DNA of 64,000 nucleotides from Silurus meridionalis (lineage: Eukaryota > Chordata > Actinopteri > Siluriformes > Siluridae). The notes under the pieces are model-generated. The model had not been told where the DNA came from and made no database searches. It saw nothing but the letters and a program-made list of their open reading frames with translations. Below are positions 46,012 to 56,600 of this stretch, piece by piece; within the stretch, counting starts at the first letter, position 1, and every line of letters starts with the position of its first letter. A program made the position numbers and the translations under genes. The stretch lies in NCBI RefSeq assembly GCF_014805685.1, contig NC_060885.1:17861632-17925631 (forward strand). Direction: 5' to 3'.

Positions 46012-47005
46012 TTATATGCTTCTGCTTCGAGTCTGTGATTCATCGATTCAAGTAGCCAATGGGACCAATGTTATTCACTAGACCATGCCTTATGTTCAAG
46101 CACACTATCTATGAACATCAATATTCCTTTTCACCATGACTTATTAATAACTTTACATGTAACCATCTATAAGGTAATAATAAATTATTAACACATCTGT
46201 AGCTCTACAAGATTTTAACACACTCTACTTACAGATTTGTCCCTTGATGTTGACAGATCTTTATTCCAACCATATAAATAAGTTCGGGAAAAGGTAAGCC
46301 TGAGATCCCAAAAGGCACTTCAAAGTGTACAATCCTTATCTAAGTGCATAATCAAATGATAGTGGTATTCTTTCAATATTTGAAAAGAACTATATGGCCA
46401 TTGTCTATGTCATGATTCACTGTGTGCTATAAATAATGGTCATGCATTTTTTAGTTTAATGCCTAGACACCGTGTCTATCGTCTATCGTTTACCTTTCTG
46501 GCCACTCGCCCAGCAATGGCCAGAGGACAACACCTGGGTAAACAGGTATGTCAGTGGTGTGAGCAGTATGTTCCGATTGCACTGAACTATGGGAGTCCTG
46601 GCTTATGGCCCAGAGCAGCACCCCACGTTATTTAGCCTCCAAAACGCATCGCCCCATCAGAGGGCCTGACCCAGCCTTAGGAATCCAATGTTGCATTCAA
46701 AGACAACAAACAGACACTGACCTCACATCATTGCAGGCAAATCTGCTCAGCTTTCCTCTTCCAGATCTAATCTCTCTTCCCACACCCCCTCCATTCTTTA
46801 CTAATCTAGCTTCTCACACACACTCTATCTACTCACTTGGGATTCTCCAATTATTTGTTATAAATTCTCCATGACACACCGATTTGTATAACTTTCAACA
46901 TTCCAACATGTATGCCAGCACTTGGCATTGTTGGAGACAGACATGTTATATTATTCAATAAAATATTCCAGATTTTATTATACAGGGGAAACATCCAGCA
47001 ACAGC
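46012..47005. other. Sequence between the duplicated ORF fragments
   Basis: No confident feature. A short start-like stretch at 46516 (ATGGCCAGAGGACAACAC, running into CAG|GTATGT at about 46545) looks like a tiny first exon, but no partner exon was found. Confidence 0.35.
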
Positions 47006-47280
47006 TCATTCTGCAAATTCAGATCTTTTATTCAGTACAAATGAAAGACAAAAACACAATCTAGATGCATTTATGCCTTTGTTTTCTCTGTGGTCCTTTC
47101 CAGAGCACACACTCGCCTGATTTCTCCATTCACTTGTACCTTCAAAACCTGAGCTGTCCTCATCATGGAAACGTTTCATTCCACACACTGACCTCAGCAT
47201 TTCATTAGGACCATTATCTCTCCTTCGAGAATTAATCAGTAATTTTTGCATATCCTGGAACAATGTTTGCTTAATAGATT
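47006..47280 (-). pseudogene. Exon-like ORF fragment, copy 2 of a diverged duplicate pair
   Basis: About 85-90 codons open on the minus strand, hydrophilic and charged, better preserved than copy 1. It includes LQDMQKLLINSRRRD-type and SVCGMKRFHDED-type segments. I do not recognise the family. No reliable splice sites were identified, and nothing around it shows that it is expressed. Confidence 0.35.
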
Positions 47281-47811
47281 TAAAAAAAAAATGTAATTAA
47301 CATGCTTTCTTCATTTTTGCATCTCTAGAGAATTTTTACATGCACTGAAGTAACTTCAGTAACTTTATTTTCTATTCAGTCCATATATAACAATTAGTCA
47401 AATGTAATAAAATGCTGGATTCTTCTATGCCTTTGTCTTTTTTGACTCCTAAAACTAAACATCAAAACCTGAAGCAGGAAACATTTTTTTTACCATTTAC
47501 CACATACCATGAGCCACTTCTGGAGAACCACTAGGCTATTGCTGCCCAAAGTCATACATCACAATAGAACTGTCACTGGCTGGAGTTGAGAAACAGGCTC
47601 TAGCTCACAATATAACATGATATAAGGAAGGTAGAAAATAAATAATGTTAATAAAATGCATTTAAGGAATGCTGTGAGTACAGATGAAATTGTGTTCCTC
47701 ACAGCATGGCCATGTTGTTTTTATATTTAAAAAAAATTTGGACCAGCTAAATAAATCACGCAGTTGCTGTCTGGGAGACACTGAAAATGTTATAGGTGTA
47801 AGAAAGTTTCT
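47281..47811. other. Intergenic sequence, no gene recognised
   Basis: AT-rich flank of the DIRS-like element; nothing recognised. Confidence 0.5.
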
Positions 47812-47862
47812 AGGTTACGTATGTTACCCTGGTTCCCTAAGAGAACGAGACACTGCATCACC
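47812..47862. repeat. DIRS-like terminal repeat, outer arm
   Basis: AGGTTACGTATGTTACCCTG and the following 30 bases are the inverted complement, with a few mismatches, of 48024-48072. Confidence 0.85.
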
Positions 47863-48023
47863 AATGCTTTTGGAATGTTTCCATGCTCTAAATCACGTGT
47901 GTAAATGTTCCAATGGAAAAGCGCAACGTCACAACCAGGAAGCTATAAAAGCACATGCCGTAGAGACAGCGCTATCTTCGAAAGTGAAGGAAGCGCTCGC
48001 AGGGATACAGGGAGTGTGGCCTA

Positions 48024-48072
48024 GAGACACAGCATCTCGTTCCCTCAGGAAACCAGGGTTACATACGTAACC
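48024..48072. repeat. DIRS-like terminal repeat, inner arm
   Basis: GAGACACAGCATCTCGTTCC through CATACGTAACCT pairs with 47812-47862. A further direct copy of part of the outer arm (GAACTCGAGCTGCGTCAACA) follows at about 48092, giving the mixed inverted and direct layout expected of DIRS termini. Confidence 0.8.
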
Positions 48073-48791
48073 TAGACACGTTCCCTTTCAGGAACTCGAG
48101 CTGCGTCAACAACGCTTTGGGAACCAGTGTCCAATATCACCAGATTTACCAATCCCTGCCTAGTGTGGATGGTCACAGCTATGTCAAAGGACTGAGGGGA
48201 CAGGAGTGGCACCAAGGTCAAGGCTGTAGGTGTAGGTGAAATGTCTGAGATGCAGAGATACCTTAGAGGATAAAGCCTTAGAGGCCGCCACATCCCGGGT
48301 TGAGCTCTGCCCCTGAAAGGAGTTGGAAGAACAGAGGACTCATATGATGAGTGAATAGCATACACAATCCACCTACTGAGGGTCTGCTTATTGGCAGGAA
48401 AACCCTTTTTATATGGACCGTAGCAGACAAACAGCTGGTACGACTTTCTCCACATGGCAGTTCAGTTTACGTATGTGTCCAGTGCTCGCACCGGGCACAC
48501 CCGGTTAAGCTTCTCCTGGTCAGGGGCCTGAAAAGAAGGAGGATAGAATGCCTGGAGCACGACTGGTTTTGACACCAGGGGATATACCCCCGTCTGGGGT
48601 AGAGGAAGGCACTGGCCATGGATGGGGTAAACTCTAGACAGGAGGGGCTCACAGAAATGGCTTGAAGATCTCAAACCCTCTTTAGAGACGAGATGGCCAG
48701 TAGAAAAACAGACAGACTTGACTGTCAAAAATCTCAAGGGCACTTCAGACAGGGGCTCGAAGCGAGGCTTAGACAAGAACCTACAGAACAA
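48072..48791 (-). pseudogene. DIRS-like tyrosine recombinase remnant
   Basis: Two overlapping open stretches (48462-48791 and 48072-48455) in different frames together cover the middle and C-terminal parts of the recombinase. The frameshift near 48458 lies just after the CPVRALDTYV motif. The expected catalytic arginine region reads GRAQPGMW where active copies have a conserved H-x-x-R, so the enzyme is inactive. Confidence 0.75.
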
Positions 48792-49263
48792 CGGTCAGGT
48801 CCCATACAAGCACTCTGGGTCACACCTGAGGCCTCAGTCACAGGGTACTGCGGAGGAAACGTGTCACTAACGGGTTTTCTCTAGCGACTGCTCAGCAAGT
48901 GGTGCATGATAAGTTGCAATAGCAGACACATGAACCTTTAGGGTGGAAGGAGACAACTCTTTGGTGAACTGTTTTTAAATACATTCCAGCACTGGGCCAA
49001 CCGGGCAGTAAACTGGGTCTAAGTGGTGACCTATGCACAATGTGGTAATCAGGCACCCCTTGTGAAGGGATCTCTGGATTGGAAAATTGTCTCTATGACC
49101 TCGGCCGAGAAACCAGTGGCTAAGAGCTTCCACAGCCGCCACAGCTCACAAGGGAAAATCCCTCCTGGTAGAAATCCCCCAAGGAGGGTGTTCGAGAAGG
49201 TTTGAAAACCTGGCCAGCACGGGACTACCAGGAGGAGACAGACTTCATCCCAGCAAACTCTCT

Positions 49264-49914
49264 TTACAGAACTCCTGGGATCAGCGCTACAGAGGGAAAA
49301 GCATACAGGTGGAGCCTCGGCCATGCCTGTACCATGGCGTCCAGCCCAAGAGGGGCTGGGTGAGTAAGGGAGATCAAGAGGGGACAGTGTGACAGCTCTT
49401 GAGTCACAAACAGGTCCACTTGTGCTCTGTAAAATCTCCATATTTGCTTCACCACTTCCAGGTGGAGCCTCCATTCTCCGGGCCTCGGCCCTTGCCTTAA
49501 AGGGCATCTGCTCATTGATTCAACCGCTCTGGGATGTAAAGTGCTCTCAGTGAGAGCAGCTTCCCTTGGGCCTTCCCTAAAGGAGGCGATAGCGCAGACC
49601 CCCTTGTGGTTGATGTAGTACATGCCAGAACCATGGCCAGCATCTCCAGGCAGTTGATGTGCCACGAGAGATGGGGCCCTTTCCATAGACCTTAGGTGGA
49701 GCAGCCCCTCATGACAGCCCCCCCACCCATGAGGGATGCATCCATCATTAACATTGGGTGACGACAAGGAGCCCCCAAAACGGGGCCCTGAGACAAGAAC
49801 CTGGGATCTCTGCACATGTCTAAGGCTCGTGAAGCTTGCTGCAGGACCTTGATTGTGCAGAGTGGGTTGCCCTTTCGGGAGAACCCTCTGACAAAAATCA
49901 CTAACCTCTGACAA
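49264..49914 (-). pseudogene. DIRS-like RNase H region remnant
   Basis: 216 open codons, partly out of the original frame; the true RNase H start (MDASLMGGGAV) lies in the overlapping frame at 49692-49901. The later part (WRLHLEVVKQIW, then LFVTQE and APLGLDAMVQAWP) is in register. Confidence 0.7.
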
Positions 49915-50090
49915 GAAATTTCAGTGTGTGCAAGATTGCATATGCCTTTTAAGTTACAGCCCTTTGAGTAAATTATGTGCTGTCTTGTTGAGTTGACAGG
50001 TGGCAGCTATTTTGTTTATAGAGGTTCCTCTTTTGTGGCTTGTGGTGCCAAATTACACACATTTATGTATAGTATATATAGAATATATTA
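49915..50090. repeat. Interspersed repeat fragment, copy 1
   Basis: TTACAGCCCTTTGAGTAAAT and the following 50 bases match, with substitutions, TTACAGCTCTTTAGGTAAAG at 52199. Each is followed by a segment reading CAGCTATTTTGTTTAT or CAGCCATTTTGTTTGC. Confidence 0.6.
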
Positions 50091-51014
50091 TACTATACAT
50101 ATACTATTATATACCTGAATGAAAATCAGTAGCAAAGAGTTTTTACAGACTTTTATTATTTATTTAATTTAATTTAATTTTTTCTTGTTTTACCATCTCT
50201 GTTCTGTACAAAGACATGAATACATGAATACATGATTAGCTTGCTTCAAAAATGTTGAGGCTAAGAACATAAAGCCTCGATGAATAGACACAATATCTGT
50301 CTACTTCAAGTAAAAAAAAAGGTTCCAAGGTGTTAGTCAAAAATGCTAATGCGAAGCGCCAGTGCAAAACAAATGATAACCACTTGTCCCCATTACCTAA
50401 ACAAATCAATAATGGTTAAATGTCTTCACCATTCAGATATGTTGTCATTTATTTAGAGCTTTGTGCAAAGGGAATTGTATGTAAATGGTTCTGTACGCAG
50501 TTTTTTTGAATACCCCTGGTGGAGATGCGCGTGCTTGTAATATGCAGTTTTTACACACTCAACCCTTGTCTGAAACAGATGGCTGAGCATATGCTACGCA
50601 ATCACCAACAGTTTCTCCACATGTGTCCTTACAAATCTTAAAGGGGACCAGTACCTTTTGTCCAGTCCAGTAAATAAACAATTATCAAAAAAATAAAAAT
50701 AAATTTTAGACATACTCAACTGTTCAATTTCTATAAGTTGTAACAGGTTAGTAACTATTTCAAGTTAGATGTGACTATGTTTCATTTTTTTAACGAAACA
50801 GCACAGAAGAATGCAGGATTCTTATCTTGCATGAGTCACTGCTGTTAGCATACTTCAGTAAGAAGCTAATTTTCTGTCAAATGAACACATGTCCTTTTCT
50901 CCAATGCAGGCAATATAGTGTGCAAAAAGCAAAGTCCACATAATATCCTGCTAAAACATTTTAAAAGAGATGAAACGTGGCAAATAATAACCCAAATGTA
51001 AACGAAAACAAAAC
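50091..51014. other. Intergenic sequence, no gene recognised
   Basis: AT-rich; nothing recognised. Confidence 0.5.
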
Positions 51015-51019
51015 ATTAG

Positions 51020-51430
51020 TGTCAGAAATCTTGCGGGTGTGACTGGGGCGAGTGAGGACCCAAATGCAGGATGTGACAGGGAGTTACAAAAAACAGTCCC
51101 AAAACAGTCCAGGGTCAGAAACACAGGCAAACAGGGTGATGCAGGGAAAACCAAAATCCAAAACAGTCTATAAGCCAGCAAACAGAACAATATAGGCAGG
51201 GCAGAAACACAAACCAAAAACCAGCCTAGAGTTCAAAACCAAAGCCGAGCAGAACAGGGGTTAGGAACAGAAGCAGGAGCAGGACCATGAACAGGAACAG
51301 GCAGGGTGGCAAGAATAATCTCAGGGGCTAGGGAGCCGGTAGAGCTAAAGTCTTTGGTGTCCTTAAATACCAGGAGGCGCGGGAAAAACCGACCCGGAAG
51401 TGTGCGCCGCAAAACCGGAAGATCCTGACA
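51020..51430 (-). mobile_element. Solo-LTR-like insertion
   Basis: A 411-bp block of higher GC that begins and ends TGTCAG/CTGACA. Both ends extend the inverted match imperfectly (TGTCAGAAATCTTGCGG and, on the other strand, TGTCAGGATCTTCCGG). It is flanked by ATTAG and ATTGG, a 5-bp target duplication with one mismatch. On the minus strand a TATTTAAGG promoter-like box lies about 60 bases in. Length, ends and promoter fit a gypsy-type solo LTR. A short non-autonomous DNA element is the alternative. Confidence 0.65.
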
Positions 51431-51822
51431 ATTGGATGTTTTGAGAAACACTTGTGTTTAAAAAAAAAAAAAAAAGAATGTATTTATGGTGATATCAAGT
51501 TTAAGATCAGAAATTTTATCTCAAACTAAAAGGACATGTGGTCTGCTTAATAATATTGACAGAAAAATATAAATAAATATTTATTTACAGAATAAATCTT
51601 GTAGATTAAGTTGAAAATGACAAATATGTTAATGACTTAAATACCAAGTACTGTATGTTACCATTAGCTAGTAGTAAAAAACACTTGCTTGATCATTACA
51701 CAGCTAAAGCATTAGGTGAATCTCCACCTGAAATTTGCCTTTAATTATTTTAGCTCTCAGTCCCACTTCTACAATTGATGTGCACTAAACAAAGAAAACA
51801 AAAAAGATAAACAAATTATTAT

Positions 51823-51881
51823 GATTAATAATATTAATCATAATAATAATAATAATAATTATTATTATTATTATTATTATT
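51823..51881. repeat. (AAT)n/(ATT)n inverted microsatellite, potential hairpin
   Basis: TAATAATAATAATAATAAT runs directly into ATTATTATTATTATTATTA, so the two halves are perfectly complementary with almost no loop. An additional ATTAATAATATTAAT palindrome precedes it. Confidence 0.9.
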
Positions 51882-52189
51882 GCAAGTATCACTGTGCAGG
51901 GTCCGAACAGTCTTAGTAAACATCACCTCCAGTGCATTATATAGCAGATACAGCTGTTTGAATAAACCAGCCCAATCCCACCTGAATTTGGCAAAATTCA
52001 TTGGCATTTGGCCATTCCATTTATCAATTTCAGATATTATTTAATTCCTGAATAATATATATTATTAAGTCCTTTTGACCCAAAACATGATCATCTGAAA
52101 AAATAGTAGTTTACAAATATAGATTCTGTTTTATGCAAACTATTATGAATTAACCATAGGGCATTCAAGATTATCCAAATGCACACACA

Positions 52190-52500
52190 TTTATGAGTTA
52201 CAGCTCTTTAGGTAAAGTATGTACTATTTTGTTAGGGTTGAGTGACATGTCAGCCATTTTGTTTGCATCTCAACAAGTCTTATTTTCTAAGTATTTTGGA
52301 GGTACTGTACTAATGAGTAATTTGGCACCAGGTTTGTGAAGATCAATCAAAAATCCCAAAGCTATATAAAAAAGTAGCTTTTGCATATTTGGAAAATTAT
52401 CAAAAACATCTTGGTGGAAATTTGTGGAGCAGGTCTTTATAAGACGAAAAACAATTGTGTATGACTTAAAGTTCTTCAGATATAGGACGAAAATATGATG
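52190..52500. repeat. Interspersed repeat fragment, copy 2
   Basis: Related to 49915-50090 at its start; continues with TGGAAAATTATCAAAAACAT and CTTGGTGGAAATTTGTGGAG. I recognise this style of sequence as repetitive in fish, but cannot name the family. Confidence 0.5.
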
Positions 52501-53264
52501 TGTGTGCTGTACACCAATCTCTGTAACCCCTGAATAGTCTGTGTACTGTTTCTATGGTTTACAGTTTGTGCTGTTTTACTTAAGAATTAGGAAAAGAAGA
52601 AGAAAAACCCTAACAATTAGAATAAATGACAAACCATTCATGCCTTGACCTCTAATAAAATAAAAATGTTAAATTAATTAATTAATTAACAAATAAGCAA
52701 TTAGCATACTTCATGCAGAGAGAATTAACAACAGGAATTTGTTTTTTGATCCATTTTATTAAATAATAAACTGCAGACAATCTACAACCCACACCCAACA
52801 AACAACCTCTGGCTTTGAATGTTTCCTATAAGCAAATAATATTTACAGCAAAATAAATTTACTTTATCATTTTCATGCCAATAAATAAAAAAAATCTACA
52901 AATAATTATTTGGGGAGAGATAGTTCATGTTTTTATTAAATAAGAAAGCAATAAAATATATGAAATAAATATTTAAAAAATAATATTTGGCAATGCATTA
53001 ACCAGTAAAATACCGTGCAATGATAAATAGCGGCCTTTATGTAGATTTCATAGAACAACAACAACAGTAATTTGGTTGCTGGTCCATTTTTTAATGAAAC
53101 ATTACAGAACAACCTGTGACCTTAAATATATATTCTTTGAATTATTATTTAATATGGACATTTACATAAAATAATATCCAGGCTTTTGGATGAAAATAAT
53201 TTGACATCATTATTTCTTCAGCCATATGATGCCTTTCTTCTTAAAGCTTGGTGTGTTGAATCTT
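52501..53264. other. Intergenic sequence between golga7b and crtac1 3' ends
   Basis: Very AT-rich; nothing recognised. Confidence 0.5.
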
Positions 53265-53270
53265 TTTATT
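53265..53270 (-). terminator. crtac1: Candidate crtac1 polyadenylation signal
   Basis: AATAAA on the minus strand, about 240 bases after the crtac1 stop codon. It is the first such hexamer I see downstream. Cleavage site not determined. Confidence 0.4.
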
Positions 53271-53511
53271 GTTTTCTTTTTCAAACTCTTTTCAAAATGT
53301 TTTCTTCTTTGAAACTCCTGTACATTCCTGTGGGCATGCACATTGTCTATCCTACAAGTATTAGAGCAGAAAATAAGACACAGCAAGGGTCACGGTGAGA
53401 GCTATGAGTCCAACGAGAGTTCAGTTTACAGGCGACTCCCAATACACAGGACAGAAAGAATGCACAGCAGAGGAGGAGTGATGATGAGGAAAGAAGGAAG
53501 CCGTCAGCAGG

Positions 53512-53615
53512 TCAGACACTGAACAGAGCGAGCAGAGTTAGACACAGTAAGCAGTAATGAGAAGGCCACTGTTTAAAGGCAAAAGATCTGTTTTCTTCAA
53601 AGTAGGCTACTTGAG
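53512..53615 (-). CDS. crtac1: crtac1 last exon: LOTUS/Crtac1B-type hydrophobic tail
   Basis: 104 bases, phase 1, ending in TGA at 53514-53512. Acceptor CCTGCAG|CTCAAG. The 34 residues begin AQVAYFEENRSF and end with a hydrophobic run, YCLLCLTLLALFSV, right at the C-terminus. This matches the AQVAF-starting tail of mammalian Crtac1B/LOTUS as I recall it, and has no trace of the Pro/Thr/Ala-rich tail of the cartilage form Crtac1A. An NRS sequon lies near residue 9. The layout fits a GPI-attachment signal. Confidence 0.85.
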
Positions 53616-56600
53616 CTGCAGGCAGAAAGCAGAAAAAAAAACAAATATCTCACTCATTTTAATATAACAGCATTCTAGTGAAGATATAAAACTGTTAGAC
53701 AGCACAAAGAGAAAGGAAATAAATTGGAAACTATAAAGCAGCAATAGAAAAGAGCATCATGGGAAAGCTGTAGGAAGTCATATTTGGCCATAAATGTGCC
53801 ACAGTTTGAGTTTAAAAATGATGCAGTTCATGAAAGCTTAAAGCAGCATGACAGTTGGAAGGCCTCATGACAGTTCTTTCCTTTATTAATCCAGAGTCAG
53901 CAGTTTCCTACTCACCCACACAGGCTGATCCCTCATCGTTGGACTCGTATCCCTGGTTACACTTCTTCTTTGAGCGGCATTTGAAGCTCCCATATGTATT
54001 GGTGCAGACAGGACGCTCGTGGGGACACACTGAGGGAAAGTGTGTACACTCGTCCTCATCTGGGAGTTACAAGGAAGAGGAATGAAGGATTGCATGTTAG
54101 GGTTTCGCAACAGCCAAGTGACAGATGACAACACAGTTTGCGGGCTTAGAATGGCACGGAACAACAATCTGTAATGCCTACGAGTCTTACCAGAGCAACG
54201 GCCATTTTCATTAACAAAAAATCCATCTCCACACTGCAAAAGACGCATAAAGGGAGCATAAAATCAATGTACTAAAATGACTTAATTTCAAAACAAAATG
54301 TTCAGTTCATTTTGTGAGTAAAAAGACAATTTATAATAAACAGGCTATAAATACATAACAAAAAAGTGATTTTACTTGACATAAGGAGGCTCTACTGTTT
54401 GATCAGAAGTGTGTGAGATTTCAAAAATCATTCATATTACCAAAGACAAATAAGTATAAAGCAAATGGTTAACCATTTCAAATCAATATCAATCATAAAA
54501 GACAACAAAGCACTGGCCACACCTCCAGCTCGACCGCTGGGGTCACCTCCTCCTCAGATGTTGGATAGTCGATCTCCATAACTGTGTTCAGGTCACTGAG
54601 CTCCAATGGTCTGGCTGTAGAGCGTCCATCTGGCCAGTACACCTCCACATTGGTGGCCACGTCTTTCCCTGTTGGCAAAGAACATGGCAGGGAAGCAAAA
54701 AGCCTCTCAGCACTTAGAGAACAGTCTGCCTTTGTAACCTCCCCTTAGAGTTAGGAGACACAATGAATGATTTCTTCTCTTTAAGCACAGCTCTCAATGG
54801 AAAAATTCCACTCAGGAGAAAAGGCCTCCCAAGAAGCTATTTGGCAAAAGCCAGGTTGGAGCTGCCTTGGGTTTGGCACAAGGGTTGCAAGCTCTTAACA
54901 AATGCACAAGAATGTGCAGGGCTGCAGCTGTGCACAGTATGGAATAAACTTGTCTGATTTGATACAGTAAGTGAAACTCTTATGACTAACAGCATACAAG
55001 ACAGCATTATGAGTTTAGGAGCTTTTGGTATAACAGGAAATGTTCCGCAGAGGTGCTCAAACACCAGACTAGAAATGATTGTAATTGTGTTGTATACTGT
55101 GCTCAGAAGCCAGAACACCACACATTTTCTATTGAATTTTTGGCAAAAGGAACATTTAGCTGGTGCCAACTCATCACAACCTATCCAAATTCACCCCTGC
55201 TGGTGGTGCAACAACTTGGCTAAAGCAGGCCTACAACAGTTGGTATGGCAAAGTCTAGAACATGGTGATCGTCAGAAAATCCACGCAAAAGAAGAGAAAC
55301 ATAGCAAAAGAATATCGCAGCACTTCAAAAGGGACAGATATGGAAAGGTAGGGGGCAAGAGCTCAACTGCAAGCAGCTCCCATTTCCTACCATTCCGCTT
55401 TTTACTCAAGCATGGAGAGATGCTCCGAGTGCCTTGCCAGTCTTTAATTAAAGCAACATTTCTTAAGTAAAAAGATCCGCAAAGGGCTCCTGCCAGGACC
55501 CAGGCTGCTACACCAGGTGCCCCTTTGGGAGAAAACACTGGACATTTCACCTGCTAAAGCTCATGATTGCTCTGCAAGAGACTATTACTCTTAAATATTC
55601 TACATGTAGCACCTAAAGGGTAAAAATTGCAAATTCTTCCAGGATTATTCAGCAAAGAATGTTCATAAGCCAAATATTCAGCCATCAGAAAATGTATAAA
55701 GCAAGGTACATTACTGAATATGGGGGCAATGTAATCTTCAGCTCTGCAGGAGATCCAAAGTAAGACTTAATGGCTAGCAATCAAATGCTCGAACACCTAA
55801 TCCAAAAACATGGAATTAGCACTTCTTTGAATCTTAAGTCATCCAATGTGATTTACAATCTTCACACATCCACCCTCCAGCACTAAATATGCATGCGTGG
55901 CTGTACTTAATACCGGGTACACACATGTAGTATTTACAGGCCATCTGGGTGATCATTTGACCTCTAACTGAGAACATTTAGATTTTCACACCATATTTAA
56001 AAAGTTCAGAGATTCCAACTGGCTTCCTAGCACCAGTACAAATCTGGTTGATGACTCCCTGATGAGTTGATGAAGCCACGCTCGACAGAGCATCCGTAAC
56101 TGAGCCATGGAGAGTGAGCATGTTCCTGTGCTGACCACCAGCTTCTGCACCTGTACACCAGCATCTCATCACAGACTTCTAATCAGTGAGGATATTAAAA
56201 ATGCCGGCATTCACATGGATTATGTTACTGCTGCATGAACACACTTGACTTCTGTGCACTCATCAGAGTGAAATCAAACAAAGCACATGTTGCCTCACTG
56301 TGCACTGACCCTTATATGCTGAAATTAAATGAAATTATGGAAATTTATTGTAGAATTAATACAGTGTTAATATAGCTGAGCAATTTTATGAAGTATTATG
56401 GGATTTTGTTTTATTTATTGTATTAGTCCTAATGTTTTAATTGTTGTTTACAGCTTGTACTTGATTTAATATCCTGTGGATTTGGCTCTTTATATTTCCA
56501 TGACGGTTATTAATGCCATTCCCTAGATAGTATTTTAAAAGAATACGGCATAACAATTGACCTAAACTCAAGTACATTCCATTTTTATTTACTCATGTAG

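Larger units (their letters stand above)
47812..49914 (-). mobile_element. DIRS-like tyrosine-recombinase retrotransposon, 5'-truncated
   Basis: On the minus strand, from 49914 downwards, there are pieces of DIRS-type RNase H and its downstream region (MDASLMGG, then AHQLPGDAGHG, WRLHLEVVKQIW and VDLFVTQE), then a tyrosine recombinase in several frames (EPLSEVPLRFLTVKSV, CPVRALDTYV, LFVCYGP..KGFPANKQTLSRWIV, then RAQPGMW). The element ends in inverted repeats at 47812-48072. The reverse transcriptase domain is missing, so the copy is truncated at its 5' end, and the frames are interrupted. GC content is clearly above the surroundings. Assignment rests on the characteristic recombinase and RNase H segments, which I recognise from fish DIRS elements. 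Confidence 0.85.

Noticed and set aside
46514..46550. Short ATG-started stretch running into a CAG|GTATGT donor
   Set aside because: Looks like a tiny first exon, but no downstream partner exon or promoter could be shown.
54837..55550. Overlapping open frames of 90-160 codons on both strands
   Set aside because: They lie inside a crtac1 intron, lack recognisable domains, and match neither the crtac1 frame nor any family I know.
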